Notes: generated by a model from the letters alone, not told the origin. 64,000 bases of DNA from Marsupella aquatica (GCA_973895155.1 OZ316899.1:7626001-7690000), one strand, 5' to 3'. Positions 22,480 through 33,733 are shown, counted from the stretch's first letter. Made by a program: numbers and translations.

Positions 22480-22824
22480 ACATGGCTTGGTTCATCTGAA
22501 ATGTCCTATAGAACAACGTCACGTTGTTTACGACTCCTTCTACAACGTAAATATTAACGATGTGACACCCTACACACATTACGTCCTCTCCTACGTTGTT
22601 AATAACAAACGACTTTCAAAACAATGTTCAAGATAGCTCATCCAATGACGTTATGTTTAACAGTGTTTCAAACGACTTAAGTTGGAGCAATTGGCTCTTA
22701 GATTTCTACGACATCTTAGTTACGTCAAACGTAGTTGTAAACGTAGTCATGATAGTCGTTAATGATGTTGACGATGATTATTAGGAGGTATTGTTAGCAT
22801 CCGACGCAACAAAATCTAGTAGTG
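22480..22824. repeat. ACGTT/AACGTC subterminal repeats and CACTA-type 3' end
   Basis: About twenty ACGTT, AACGT, ACGTC or ACGAC words occur on both strands between 22505 and 22775. They end shortly before TAGTAGTG (22817-22824). The density and the position after the transposase gene fit a CACTA subterminal region. A similar word class occurs in the intron at 3018-3375. Confidence 0.55.
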
Positions 22825-22925
22825 ACAAGGAATGTCGTTATGCTTCCTTTAGATTGTCTGGGAGTAACTAGAGTGGTTACTTTCAAAGCAATGCTAACTT
22901 TCATGGATTCGAGCATAAATTTGTT

Positions 22926-24181
22926 ATGCAAACTGGGGTATTTTGTTTGCTTGGCGTCATTCCAAATCCGCTCATTGAGGTTTTTGTGGACTTCATAGAT
23001 TGGTATTTGCTAGCATTCCAGAGTAAACAACATTTTGAGAGGTCCTTGAATCAAATGGATCAGTTAATGAAAAAAGCAGTAGGATTGATGATAAAACATG
23101 CTAAAACTTGGCAGAAGTCAAGACAGTTTCAACATTGTAAAAGTCCATGCCATGAGTCACCTAAAAGATTGTATCAAATGATGTGGGTTGCCTTTAGAAT
23201 ATGACAAAGGTATATTCAAACATCTTCACATTGCCCTCATGAAGGTTCCATACAGACATAGCAACAAGAGGAATTTCATGGGGCAAATAGCAAGGCATAG
23301 CCAGAGGACTAGAATTTTACTAGACGAAGCGAGCTGTCAAGAAGACTTAAGAGTGCACGCAGAAGATGTTACTGCACTAGACTAGGTACTATTTCCCTTA
23401 CCTCCCTCCCACTTCTGCTACACTTTCAGTTTGTACTTTCAGTGTAGCAACACATGTCACTTTACAAAGGATGTCTTGTAGGCACTTATGCATGTGCTTT
23501 ATGATTTGATATGTGGAGGCTGTATTGACAGGACAAATCACCCTATCTGGAAAGGATATAAGGGTGACATTGAGTTGGCTTGATGCAAGTAACAATGACT
23601 TTGTGCCTGTAGAAGTGAGTGAACTATTTCAGTGTCAACCAGAAATACAACTGCACCTCAGAGAAGCCTTTGTTATGCACTTGAATGATGAGAACTGTGC
23701 AGTTCCTGAGATAATACAACTTTGGAAAATCTTAGCAGTGCCTGCTGGGGAAGGCGTTCGATTTGGAGAATGGCCAATGTACACCCATGCCTGCAGAAGT
23801 TTCCATGGTAAAGAATGGTTTGGATTCGTCTCTCTTCAAATGGAAGAAGTTGGCATTGATCCTGTAACATCTTATGGTCAACTAAGGTTGCTGATTTCTT
23901 GTGAAGTCATTGATGAGGGTGGCAAGAAGATCATGAAGCATCTAGCATTTGTTAGAATGATGGAAAAGCTGCCAAGGGATGGAGATTGGAAGTTATTGCA
24001 CTGCACAAAACTCCAGTGGGTTGATGAAGGCATGACAGCCTCTACAAGAAGAAAAGCACTTTACAGAAGATCCAAAGTGCCTTATATTGTTGTGGAGGTA
24101 GCAAACATTGCTAAAGTGATTCATTGTGTCCCTAATTTTGCTCAAGTTGGCACATATTTTGAAAACAGATTCAAACTTTAA
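22926..24181 (+). pseudogene. Transposon-like ORF remnant, possibly Plavaka-related
   Basis: Decayed plus-strand frames: 22926-23204, 23188-23385 (FKHLHIALMKVPYRHSNKRN, then a QIARHSQR segment) and 23513-24181, ending in a TAA. The arrangement recalls the C-terminal part of Plavaka/KDZ-like transposases: H-x-x-x-x-K-x-PYR-x-(T/S)NK-(R/K)N, a GQLRLLISCEV strand segment, HLAFVRMMEKLP, and a final VEVANIAKVIHCVPNF. I recognise this by pattern only and no family search was possible. It could equally be another CACTA-superfamily accessory protein. At least two frame changes make it a pseudogene unless small introns explain them (a splice-like edge lies near 23384). Confidence 0.35.
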
Positions 24182-25028
24182 TGGTGGACCATGCAATGCA
24201 GGTCAGTTCTTGGTTCCCAAATGTCCACATTTCTTGAGGGTCTGCTATTGACTAGTAGTCCGGGAAATACATTTCCATGAATCTCTTATGGCCAATCATG
24301 TTTCCATCTAGCACTCCTTTGTCTACAGTGAGTAACAATCTTGCTCTGCTCTTACCAGTGCATGATTTGTAGGTGTCTCACAATTTGTAGGTGTCTCTTG
24401 ATCTCTGATTTAATTTTGTTCAAGACAGTATAGGATGTGCGGCATGCACTGGCAATGGTTTCAATGTTGGCCCCAGGAGATCCCTTTAGTGTTGCTATTG
24501 CAGTGGTAAGTTTTCTGAAATCTCATACCTTTGGAAGTCTCTCAAGGCATTGTCTAGCACTATTCATGTTTAGGATCCTAGATATCTTGCTGTTCAGATT
24601 GCCAGAGGGTTGCCCAATTGATCCCTTCATACTTGCATCAAAAGATTCTTTGCATCTAGCATATCTATGATTGGGGCTACCATTTTATCTAACAAATGAA
24701 GCTCAATGGGATTGTATTACCATTTGGGAATGAATGAATGAACTCACTTGTTATTATCTGCCTCGTCTCTAGCTCTTTGCAGTCAAGCTCTCTCTTGCAG
24801 GAGGTACTTCTTATTTCTCCCTCTTTGCTTTCAACCTGTGTATTCTCTATGAGGTTTTGTTGACTGGTTTTGTTGACCAGCTTTCATCATTCTTTCAAAC
24901 TAGTGGAAATGTAATTCTCAAGGAACTAACCCAGTCAAGTAAGTGCTGAAGGAGATCGGTCAAGAATCCCAATAATTTTATTATTGATTGCTCATCCCAA
25001 TGATCTTGGTTGAGATCATTGTAGGTTA
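24182..25028 (+). other. Intergenic stretch with one possible host exon
   Basis: No long frame is present. A candidate exon at about 24435-24509 encodes VRHALAMVSMLAPGDPFSVA and is followed by a good donor (GCAGTG|GTAAGT). The C2 insertion at 25029 and the exon at 30756 on the same strand suggest all belong to one host gene, with C2 in an intron. The protein is not recognised. Confidence 0.3.
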
Positions 25029-25215
25029 TGTTAAATTATGAAATATATATACACCAACAAAAGATGATTGAAATTTCTCTGAAGCCAATGTGGCTTATTA
25101 TATGTTGTACATTGGGGTAGTTGTAACTACCCTCTCCTAGTCTCGTGTCTCTTTATATCTAGGTATTGCATACCTCTTTGTATCATATGTACTAAGGGTT
25201 AAATATATTCTAACA
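25029..25215 (-). repeat. C2 left LTR (3' LTR)
   Basis: 187 bp, TGTTAAATT...ATTCTAACA, preceded by the duplication GGTTA. A polypurine tract (CCAAGGGGGAG on the minus strand, 25216-25226) abuts it. Confidence 0.95.
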
Positions 25216-25619
25216 CTCCCCCTTGGTTACTTTATGTTTCTTAAAGTAGCCATTTTGGAAATAAATTTAAGCCTAGTTCTGAATATAATGGAAAAACTCA
25301 TTGGGGTATGACCTCATTAAAAACCCCCTGATTTCTTTTGGGGTAAAATGAGTGTCACTACCTTACATGTAATGAGTTAAAACTAGTAAGAAAGGAGTGT
25401 AATCATGTATGGCTAAATTTAAACGAGTGTTTGATAGGATGTGTCGAAATGTTCGAGTATGGAGAACATACGTTCAGTAGAATATGCATAGAACAGAGGA
25501 AGTATCATGGGGAAACATAATGTTGTCGAGTCGCAATGGAATAAGAAGTTTATGGAAGAGGTGGGGAAGTCAGATTGCAGTGAAGTCCGATAATCTACGG
25601 AGTCCTATTCCAGTCGAAT

Positions 25620-28600
25620 GCGCTTCGTGGAGAATGCGAGGTAAGGGCTTCGTAAAAAGGTCAGCGCGATTATCTTTAGAAGGTATCCATTGAACATTGA
25701 TTTGATCCCCGTGCTGTTCATGCGTGTGGAAAAATTTGGGGGCAATATGTTTGATTCGGTCGCCCTTGATGAAGCCCTTAACTATCTGGTCAACACAAGG
25801 CTTGTTATCCTCGTAGATGATAGTAGGCTTGGTAAGAATTGCATGGCCTGTAGACGATTGGATGTGATTGATAAGTTGTCAAAGCCACAGGCATTCTCGG
25901 CTGGCTTCGTATAGTGCTATGATTTCCGCATGGTTGGAGGATGTGGTCGTCAAAGTTTGCTTGGTACTTTTCCAGGATATGGCTGTATGTCCTTGTAGAA
26001 ATACATATCCCGTCTGGGATTTCGCATCATCGGGGTCCGTAAGGTAACCTGCATCTGCGTAACCAATCAATTCGTTAGGTACATCTTTAGGGTAATAGAG
26101 GCCAGTATCGATTGTACCTTGAAGGTAGCGCAATATCCTCTTAATGCCATTCCAATGTCTAATAGTCGGTTGGGAGCTATGGCGAGCAAGCAAGTGGACA
26201 GCGAAAGAGATGTCTGGGCGGGTTTGATTCGCCAGGTACATCAAGGCTCCTATAGCAGAGAGGTAAGGTTTCTCTGGGCCCAAGATTGGTTCGTGTTCGG
26301 TCCTGCGCTTATACATATCTCTGGATGTGTCTGAAGATCGAATTTCCATAGGTGTCGTGACTGGATAGCTTTTGTCCATGTTGAATTGTTTTAATAGTTT
26401 TCTGGTATATGTAGATTGATGAATAAGAATACCGTTGGATAAATGTTCGAATTGAATGCCAATACAAAATAGGGGTTGACCAATATCCTTCATTTCAAAT
26501 ATGCTCTTAAGTGTGGTAATGGTTTGATCCATAATGAGTTTAGTACCCATTAGGTTAATGTCGTCGACATATATGGCTATGATTATAAATTCAGTGCCAT
26601 GTCTTTTGATAAAAAGGCAAGGGGCAATGTCCTCATTCACAAAACCAAGTGCAAGCATCTCTGCACGGAAATGTTTATACCAGATGCGGCCACTGTGCTT
26701 TAAACCATAGAGTGACCTAAGAACCTGTACAGCAAATGCTTTCTCTGGTTTCTTGGCTTTATTGATTCTGTGGTGAACAGGATTTACCTCAGCGAGTAAG
26801 TCAGTATAATTCAATGGTAAATCCACTGACTGTTCACCATTAGCAATTTGCTGGGCCTTTTTATTTTGGACCGTTGATGAGTCATGTATTTCAGCAGGTA
26901 TCATCTGGCCTGAGTGAATGAGATGGTCTTGAAAGTCCTGTGTAGGGACAATCTTATCAATACCCGACTTTAGGTCCGGGGTTGGGGAGGTTGTATGCTC
27001 CCCCTTAATGTGGAAAATTACCCTCTGAATTAATTCAGGTGGAGCTTGCATTTGTATGTCAGTATCAAGTATACCGTAAAGGTAAACAGTTACCACGTCC
27101 ATAAGATGCATACGAATTTGATGTGTGAGGGCAAAAGCAATCAGATATCGGTAGGTAATGGAGTCCATGACCGGTGAATGAGTAAGGTCGTAATCTTTGC
27201 CATATATTTGTGTGTAGCCTCTAGCCACAAGTCTGGCTTTGTAGCGGATTACTTTACCTGCAGCATTATGTTTGCGTATCAATATAATCCTATACCCAGT
27301 TAGGTGTTGTGCAGCAGGGACGATTCAGAGTTCTCCAAAAACTTGGCGAGATATCAGAGAATCAAGCTCAGAGTTAATAGCAGAGTTCCATTTGGGCCAG
27401 TCTGGTCGTTGTTGTGCTTCTTTAATTGTCCGAGGTTCTGGTAAATCTTTAGTTATATCCTGGGATATAAGAAAAGCAAAATGCTCATCTGGTTCAGTTA
27501 AATTTCGATGCCATAAATGTCCAGTATGCATATAGTGGATGGATATTTCTTCATTGTCATCCTGTATAATTGGTGGTAATTGTAAGGATAAATGTGTTGA
27601 TACAGGTGTCTTCTGTCGTGGTCTAGAGTCTTTGGAACCTGAAGGTCTGCCTCGTTTAGCCTTGGGAGCGAGGTCTGTGGCTCGTGTATCTGGTATATGA
27701 ATTCTCGCAGGAGTATTGGCTGCATCTATATGTGATTTCGTTACATTTGTAGCATCATTAAATGCGTCAGGTATTTTCTCCATAATTTGATGGAGATTCA
27801 GAATGCGTTTCACTTCATCGTTTGTCAATTGAGTACGAGGATCATTCAAGAATGGATCCTTTGTTGTCCATTCTAATGTGTGTGTTGAGACAGGCTGTTT
27901 GGAGAGTTGTGCTAGAGTTAGAAGTGTTGGGAAGATGTCTTCACAGAATTTATAGTCCTGGTATCAAGCTCGAAACACATCAGCAGTGGTGGGTTCGAGA
28001 TACCTTATTATCGAGGGAGAGTCGTAGCCAACATAGATGCCACGTCGACGCTGTGGTCCCATCTTGGTGTGCTTGGGGCCAAGAATGGGTACTAGAACAA
28101 GGCAGCCAAACACTTTCAGGTGTGTAATATCTGGTATAGAGCCATATGCTAGTTGGTGTGGTGTGTAAATATTAAAAGCCGATGGTCTATATCGCAGTAG
28201 TGCAGCGCCATGGAGTATAGCATGTCCCTAGGCTGTAAGTGGGAGTTGTGTCTGTAATAGCATAGGTCTTGAGATCATCTGTAAACGTTTTATTAATGCC
28301 TCTGCAGTACCATTCTGGAAATGTACATATGGTACTGAGTATTGGATTGTGATGCCCAGGACTTGACAGAAGTCATCGAATGTTGGTGATGTAAATTTGC
28401 CAGCATTATCAATTCGAATTATTTTGGTAGGAGAGTCAGGGAATTGAGTGCGAAGACGTATAAGCTGTGTTAGCAGTCTGGCAAAGACAAGGTTTATTGT
28501 GGAAATTAAAGAAACAGAGGACCATTTGGTGGAGGAGCATATCATTACTAGGAAAAACCTAAATGGTCCACTCAGTGGATCAATAGGTCCGCAGACGTCC

Positions 28601-29427
28601 ACATTGATCTGTGAGAGGAAGTCAGGGATTTGATAGGTGTTCTTGGTGGAAGCTGGATGAGTGATAAATTTGCCTTGTGCACAGGGGATGCAAGTGTCTA
28701 ACTTCGTGGATGGGTGTACTCCTTTTGGTATGCCAGTGGTGTTCTTCATAATTTTATGGTACATCCCTGGGCCTGGGTGGCCGAGGCGGATATGCCATAA
28801 TTCTGTTGGGGATAATTGTTGTCGTTGGGAATTGTAAGACATGATCTTAGTGGCATAAACGCCAGGGGGATGGAGTGGTAATGTCTCTAGTGTGATGGGG
28901 CCATTATCAGTTTCTCGAAAAATCTGTAGAGAGTTTATGTGGTTGTCGGGTTCAGAGCGTATATGGAGATTGTTTTGACGAACATCATGGAAACTTAGTA
29001 AGTTCCGTGTCGCGAGTGGGGCATATATGGCAGATGAAATTTTAATGGTTGTGCCTTGAGGAAGGGTAAGTTGGGCAGGTCCATGGCCTTCCTCTAATTG
29101 GTTTATACCTGTGATAGTAGTCACAAGTCTATTTGATGGGTATATGTGCTGGAAATAACATTTGTCTTTTAGGATTGAGTGAGAAGTGCCGTTGTCAAGA
29201 ATGCAAATATCAGCACCCGCGAGAGATGTGTCATTTACTTCATGTGATATTATATGAACCTCTGGTGGGGGAGGTGTGAGCGTGTATTTGGAGAGATCGT
29301 CATCGATCTCCAAGTGATGTGCGGCAAGGTGTTGGATGTTGTGAGGGAGGCCTGGTATAGTTTGACTAGGTGAGCTTGAACTCTGCAATTCTTTTGGATA
29401 TGCCCTGTCCCACCGCAACGGAAACAC
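25620..29427 (-). pseudogene. C2 protease, integrase, reverse transcriptase, RNase H
   Basis: The protease has ICILDNGTSHSIL, so the catalytic D-(S/T)-G is D-N-G here. Integrase: HIRLGHPGPGMYHKI, CIPCAQGK, VDVCGPID, IRIDNAGKFTS (K where E is usual) and GTAEALIKRLQ. RT: YKARLVARGYTQIYGKDY, YGLKHSGRIWY and IYVDDINLMG, with about 98 residues between PPEL and FAVQVLRS. RNase H: GYADAGYLTDPDDAKSQTGY and SSNHAEIIALYEA, continuing to about 25620. In-frame stops lie near 28228, 27960, 27325 and 25877. Domain assignment is certain. The copy cannot make a full polyprotein. Confidence 0.92.
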
Positions 29428-30239
29428 TTGGGCTGATTATTTGTGGGATAACTCTGTGCAGGTTTATTTGGCATTTGATTGGGGTTACGATACCAAGAAT
29501 TCATGGGGGGCTTGAAGTTTTTGCCTTTGTCTGTGCGAAATTGTTGTCTCTTGTGGAATTTATTAAAACGACTTGGATTGCCTTTAAATTGGCCACGAGG
29601 TCGGTTGTAAGAGGAATTACCTCTATTGGTATTCGTGAATTGTATTTCCGGTTTAGGAAGCGTGCCTGGTGGTCGCTCGCGAGAGTTCTTCAAAAGGAGG
29701 AGGTCATTCTTTTCAGCCAGGAGCATGACTGCAATCAAATCTGAGAATTGGGTGAAATGGCGTTGTCTATAAATCTGCGATAACTGCATGTTCGCTGCTG
29801 AGAATGTAGAAAGAGTCTTTTCGATCTTTGCTGCTTCATCAATTGGTTCGCCGCAGGCTGCTAGCTGAGCAGTTATCCGAAATAAGGCGCTATTGAATTT
29901 GGCAATTGTAGGGTAGTCTAGAACTCGTAAATGAATCCATTCATTTCGTGCAGCTGGTAGGGAAATTAGACGCAGATGGTCAAACCTCAATTTGAGAGCG
30001 TCCCATAGGGCTTAGGGATTAAACTCTGTAAGGTATTCAAGTTGTAGTTCGGCAGCGAGGTGATGGCGAATGATATATAGTGCCTGAGCCTTTTGTTGTA
30101 ATGTGCCATTGATATCTGCTAAGATAATGTCGCCGAGGCCTTTCATGTTGAGAACAATTTCTGTATTCTGTGCCCAAGATAAATAATTGTCGCCATCTGT
30201 TGCGAGCAATGGGAATTGGAGCTTCTCCAATGTTGTCAT
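29250..30239 (-). pseudogene. C2 gag
   Basis: It starts at ATG 30239 (MTTLEKLQFPLLATDGDNYL). A stop follows EYLTEFNP near 30012, after which the frame continues with the capsid region (RFDHLRLISLPAARNEWIHL, IDEAAKIEKTLSTFSAANMQ), a basic N/R/G-rich stretch and one CCHC knuckle (CFRCGGTGHIQKNC). The frame passes into pol by a -1 shift near 29365. It is homologous throughout to the C1 gag. Confidence 0.88.
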
Positions 30240-30387
30240 AGTCGATGAAAATTTTGTGGTGTACTTGGCGAAAGAAAAGAAAATGTGTCTTGGGGAATTT
30301 CGTTCGATGCTTCGTTCACAAGAAAAATAGGAAAAAATTCACAAGAGGCCTATGAGTAGCTCGAGAGTTGTTGGAGGAGCAAAATCA

Positions 30388-30400
30388 TGTGCTGATACCG
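30388..30400 (-). other. C2 primer binding site
   Basis: On the minus strand CGGTATCAGCACA directly follows the 5' LTR. It resembles the plant copia initiator-Met tRNA site (TGGTATCAGAGC). Confidence 0.7.
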
Positions 30401-30587
30401 TGTTAAATTATGAAATATATATACACCAACAAAAGATGATTGAAATTTCTCTTAAGCCAATGTGGCTTATTATATGTTGTACATTGGGGTAGTTGTAACT
30501 ACCCTCTCCTAGTCTTGTGTCTCTTTATATCTAGGTATTGCATACCTCTTTGTATCATATGTACTAAGGGTTAAATATATTCTAACA
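30401..30587 (-). repeat. C2 right LTR (5' LTR)
   Basis: 187 bp, nearly identical to 25029-25215, followed by GGTTA at 30588-30592. Confidence 0.95.
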
Positions 30588-30755
30588 GGTTACTATATCT
30601 TGTAGCCTTTATATATCGCTTCTGTTTATTTGTGTTTTGAGTCAGCCTGCCAGGTCTATGCTGTTGATAATTTTTGATCTGGATTCATTTGACAGGAGAG
30701 GTAATTGAGTCTTTATGTGTGATTTGCTTTTCTCACATAATTGTTGGGTTCACAG

Positions 30756-30939
30756 GATGGAGTCAGCGTCAAGAAGCAACTCAAGGCCAGTCCTTCATGG
30801 GGCAGTAAGGGTTGTGCAAGAGATAGGAAAGAGCCGTGCAGCAGCTTTTGCTGTTGGCCTTCAAATAGATGAATATGCTCATGTTCAGGTTTATGTGGAG
30901 CGGCCGGTGCCAGCTGACAATTTGTTGTCTTCAGACTGA
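30756..30939 (+). CDS. Terminal exon of an unrecognised, possibly host gene
   Basis: After a good acceptor (GGTTCACAG|GATGG) a frame of about 60 residues runs to TGA 30937-30939. It includes RPVLHGAVRVVQEIGKSR, AFAVGLQIDEYAHVQVYVER and a PADNLLSSD end. The composition is ordinary for a soluble plant protein and unlike the transposon ORFs around it. A further candidate exon on the same strand lies at about 24435-24509, before the C2 insertion. I do not recognise the family. A transposon-captured exon is an alternative. Confidence 0.4.
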
Positions 30940-31484
30940 GCAAAAGGGTAGTTAGTTGCAAATATGTTCTGGCAGTGAGGTCTTTCAAAGGTTACCACCG
31001 GTGAATGTCTCCAACCGGCTGTGATATCTTCACATGTTGACACTTTAATGGAATTAGGTTATCTCTAGAAACAGTCAAACAAAACTGGCTGACAAAGCAA
31101 GACTATGGGAAATACTATGTAGTTTAGAGGAACAAAGTTTATTGAAATAAAGTTTTCCCTTTCTCCTTACTTTAACTTCTATGAGAATTTTGTGGAAATC
31201 TTTCACTGCTTATTTTGGTTAAATATTTCCTCCAAAGTTTTTGAATTCAAAAGTTTTTAAAGCTTATTTGGTCAAAAATTTATGACAGTTATATATGTGT
31301 AGTTTACACACCAATTATAGATGGAACATAAGGTTTATATCCAATAAATTAAAATGTCAATAGCAAATCTACATCAAAAGTATATATGTTTCATAATGTA
31401 ATTAAATGAACTTTCAGCATTGCATAGACATCATTCGGATATAAAATAGATGAATTTGTTATAGCATATTAAGATGGCATGGTG
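30940..31484. other. AT-rich non-coding stretch
   Basis: No frame, repeat family or RNA gene is visible. It may be the 3' untranslated region and downstream flank of the exon at 30756-30939. Confidence 0.4.
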
Positions 31485-33650
31485 TCATGCATAAAACATA
31501 AATTGGACATAGCCATTTGTAGCAATCACTCTTATATCCAATAGATACAAAACAAACAAAATTTCAGTTTTGTGATGTGGGCGGAATGTCTTCAGCTCAG
31601 TGTCATGTGCTTTGGCGTGGCGAGGTTTGGGCCTCGTTGTTTTGGTCTTTTTTGCAGTCTTTGTCTTTGGCCTTGAGGATAATGGCATCCATTTTGGCGC
31701 CGGAGTATCAGACTCGCGCCCCTCTTGTTTGTCTTCTCCTTTGTCCTCTACCCGTTCATCTACTCCTTCATCCTCTACCCGTTCATCCTCTCCTTTGTTA
31801 TCTACCCTACGTTGTCTGAATGATTTCCTCCTTGGGTTGCGTTCTCTCCTTGGGATGCGTCAGGCTCTTGTTGCTGGTCTACCATTGGCTCTGTCGAAGG
31901 CTGCACGCTTTGTTGCTCCACTTGCTGGTTGCCTTGTTGTAGTGTAGCCAACTCTCTCGTTGGTTCTGTAGTTGGTTCTATAGCCGGCTCTATGGTTGGC
32001 TGTGGAGCCTTCTCTATAATTGGCTTTGAAGCCACTTCTACAACCTTGCTTTTTACAGAACCTAGTTCCTCCGGTATCTCCTTCAAACCTGGATAGATTG
32101 CAAAGCAATGGGGTTATTGATCCTAAGCTTCTCAATGAGCCTCGCCGACATGACATCCATAGACACTTGACATTATACTTCATCTCCAAGGGTCCGGACA
32201 ATATTTGGCTGTTCTTCTCAACGAGCCTCGCCGAGATGAGATCCATAGACACTAGACGTTATACTTTATCTCCAAGGGCCCGGACGACATTTGGATGTTC
32301 TTCTTAGCGAGCCTTGCCAAGATGAGATCCAAGGGTTTGGACGAGATGCGACTGAAACTTGTTTGTTCTCAGCAAGCCTCGCTGAGATGAGATGCAGTCT
32401 ATCTCAATGACCCCAAAATTGGTTCAGTACTATGTTAGCAAACCCAGCCAAGATGTAGTTCCAAATGAAACCACTATGCAGTGCAAAAGGAATCAAGTAA
32501 TACCTGATGTTTTTCTTGGACTGGTTAGAGAGTCAGACTGACTGATGTCACTCAATGGTTCCTTCTCAACCTTCCGTTCACCTTCTTTTCTGGCCTTCTT
32601 CCTGTCATAGGCAGGGTTAGTTGGGATAAGGGTCTCCACCTCTGTTGCCTCCGTTACTAAATCTGACAGTGGTCGCAACTTTGTTATATCGTAGTAATTA
32701 CTAGGTTCCTGTGCTTGTTTGAGCAGGGATGCACTATCCTTCTTGGCAACCTTGAGAAAAGTGTTTCAATTGTCATACTCCATGTACCATGGGCAGTTCC
32801 TCCGTTCCCAATCCGAGAATACTCTGCCATGAGGCATGCGACCATCACATGGATACATGCTAAGGCTACCTGTTGCCTCCATCCAAGATCTAATCGCCAA
32901 TGGTAGTTGTTTCAACATTTTTGCATTCATGTTCTCCTGATGTATGAGAAATCTTGTCACGCACCGCTTTGTTTGCTTTATCCATGCGTCCCAAAATGTC
33001 AATTTGGTATTCTCTTCATTCCAAATGTCACTGCCTACTTTTAAGGATTTCTCTTGCACATAAGATCGGTAAAGCTTTCTATAAAGCTCAGCAAATTCCT
33101 CTCGCGTTCCGCTAAAATTGCCAGGCTGGTAGGCCTTCTCAGCAAAATCGGTCAACAAGATACAACCAATGTAGTCAATGTAACACCACATTGACCACAC
33201 TACTAGCCATGATCTAACTACTGAATCACTATTGCTACGTGGATGGTGATACCTACTCCTATCTTCCTCCGTTCCAAAATGATCCTTCAAAAGTTTTAAT
33301 CTGAACTTTGCAGTTAACCAAGCCCCAGAAAACAAGCGGATCCTGTCCAATCCAACCTGCACATTCATGACACCCTGCTTGGCCTCCTTTGCCAACTTGT
33401 GATAGAGCTGTCGACATGCCGGGATGAATTCAGCTCCATTGATTGGATTCACATAGGCCGCGAGCTTGGGGAACTTAGTGTCCTAGCTCTTGCATGCAAC
33501 AGTAATCATTGCCTCAGTCTTGTGCTCAAGTCTCTTGGCATTCCACGGGTGCCCACAAGCTGCGTCTTGTGCCATTTCCTTTGAAATATTGATTCGCCCT
33601 GCTTCAATGTTTGACCAGCTCATGAGGTACACAACTGCCTCTTTTGTCAT
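31485..33650 (-). pseudogene. Unrecognised minus-strand gene remnant, cut by B2
   Basis: The frame enters at the B2 junction (ATG at 33650, MTKEAVVYLMSWSNIEAG). It has one TAG near 33483 and continues to 32766 (MNPINGAEFIPACRQLYHKL, WNEENTKLTFWDAWIKQTKR, PCDGRMPHGRVFSDWERRNC, PWYMEYDN). Further down are a lysine-rich stretch (YDRKKARKEGERKVEKEPLS), a tandem-repeat tract, a P/E/T-rich segment (IEPAIEPTTEPTRE), a DERVEDEGVDERVEDKGEDK repeat and a basic K/T/R end (RPKTKTAKKTKTTRPKPRHA). The layout, a globular domain with a charged low-complexity tail, resembles many plant transposon accessory proteins, but I cannot name a family. It must have extended upstream of 33650. Confidence 0.4.
32125..32400. 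repeat. Tandem repeat, 87-bp unit
   Basis: Two adjacent 87-bp units start CTCAA(T/C)GAGCCTCGCCGA near 32130 and 32217, each with ATCCATAGACACT and TCTCCAAGGG. Two partial units follow (GAGCCTTGCCAAGATGAG near 32309 and AAGCCTCGCTGAGATGAG near 32374). The decreasing similarity rightwards indicates an old array. Confidence 0.7.
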
Positions 33651-33723
33651 TGTGAGGCCAGTTTAATTAGTAAAATCAGGAGTGTACCCTAGGAAACACC
33701 TTAGTATAGTAACAAAAATAGGG

Positions 33724-33733
33724 AAATATAAAC
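33724..33733 (+). promoter_or_regulatory. Conserved TATA-like box in the B2 LTR
   Basis: AAATATAAAC lies about 75 bp inside the LTR. The same box with the same right flank (CAATTA) occurs in B1 and B3, upstream of the LTR ORF. Confidence 0.55.

Larger units (their letters stand above)
17117..22824 (+). mobile_element. CACTA-type element carrying a SET-domain gene (left end unresolved)
   Basis: Plus-strand genes for a SET-domain protein (17326-18482) and a TNP2-type transposase (18642-21883) follow each other within 160 bp. Downstream lies an ACGTT-rich repeat region and then ATCTAGTAGTG (ending 22824), whose complement CACTACTAGAT is a CACTA-type terminus. The left part continues across C1 into 7704 and earlier, possibly including the TTTAGGG-like tract, but no left CACTACTA end was identified for it. 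That both genes belong to one element is inference from orientation, spacing and the shared flank. Confidence 0.6.
25029..30587 (-). mobile_element. Ty1/copia retrotransposon C2
   Basis: The LTRs are 187 bp (25029-25215 and 30401-30587), begin TGTTAAATTATG, end TATTCTAACA, and show two visible differences. They are flanked by GGTTA (25024-25028 and 30588-30592). The total is 5,559 bp, with gag, protease, integrase, RT and RNase H on the minus strand. The sequence next to the left LTR (CTCCCCCTTGG, then CCTCATTAAAAACCCCC) is shared with C1, so both belong to one copia lineage. Stops and a gag-pol frame change show the copy is defective. Confidence 0.95.
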
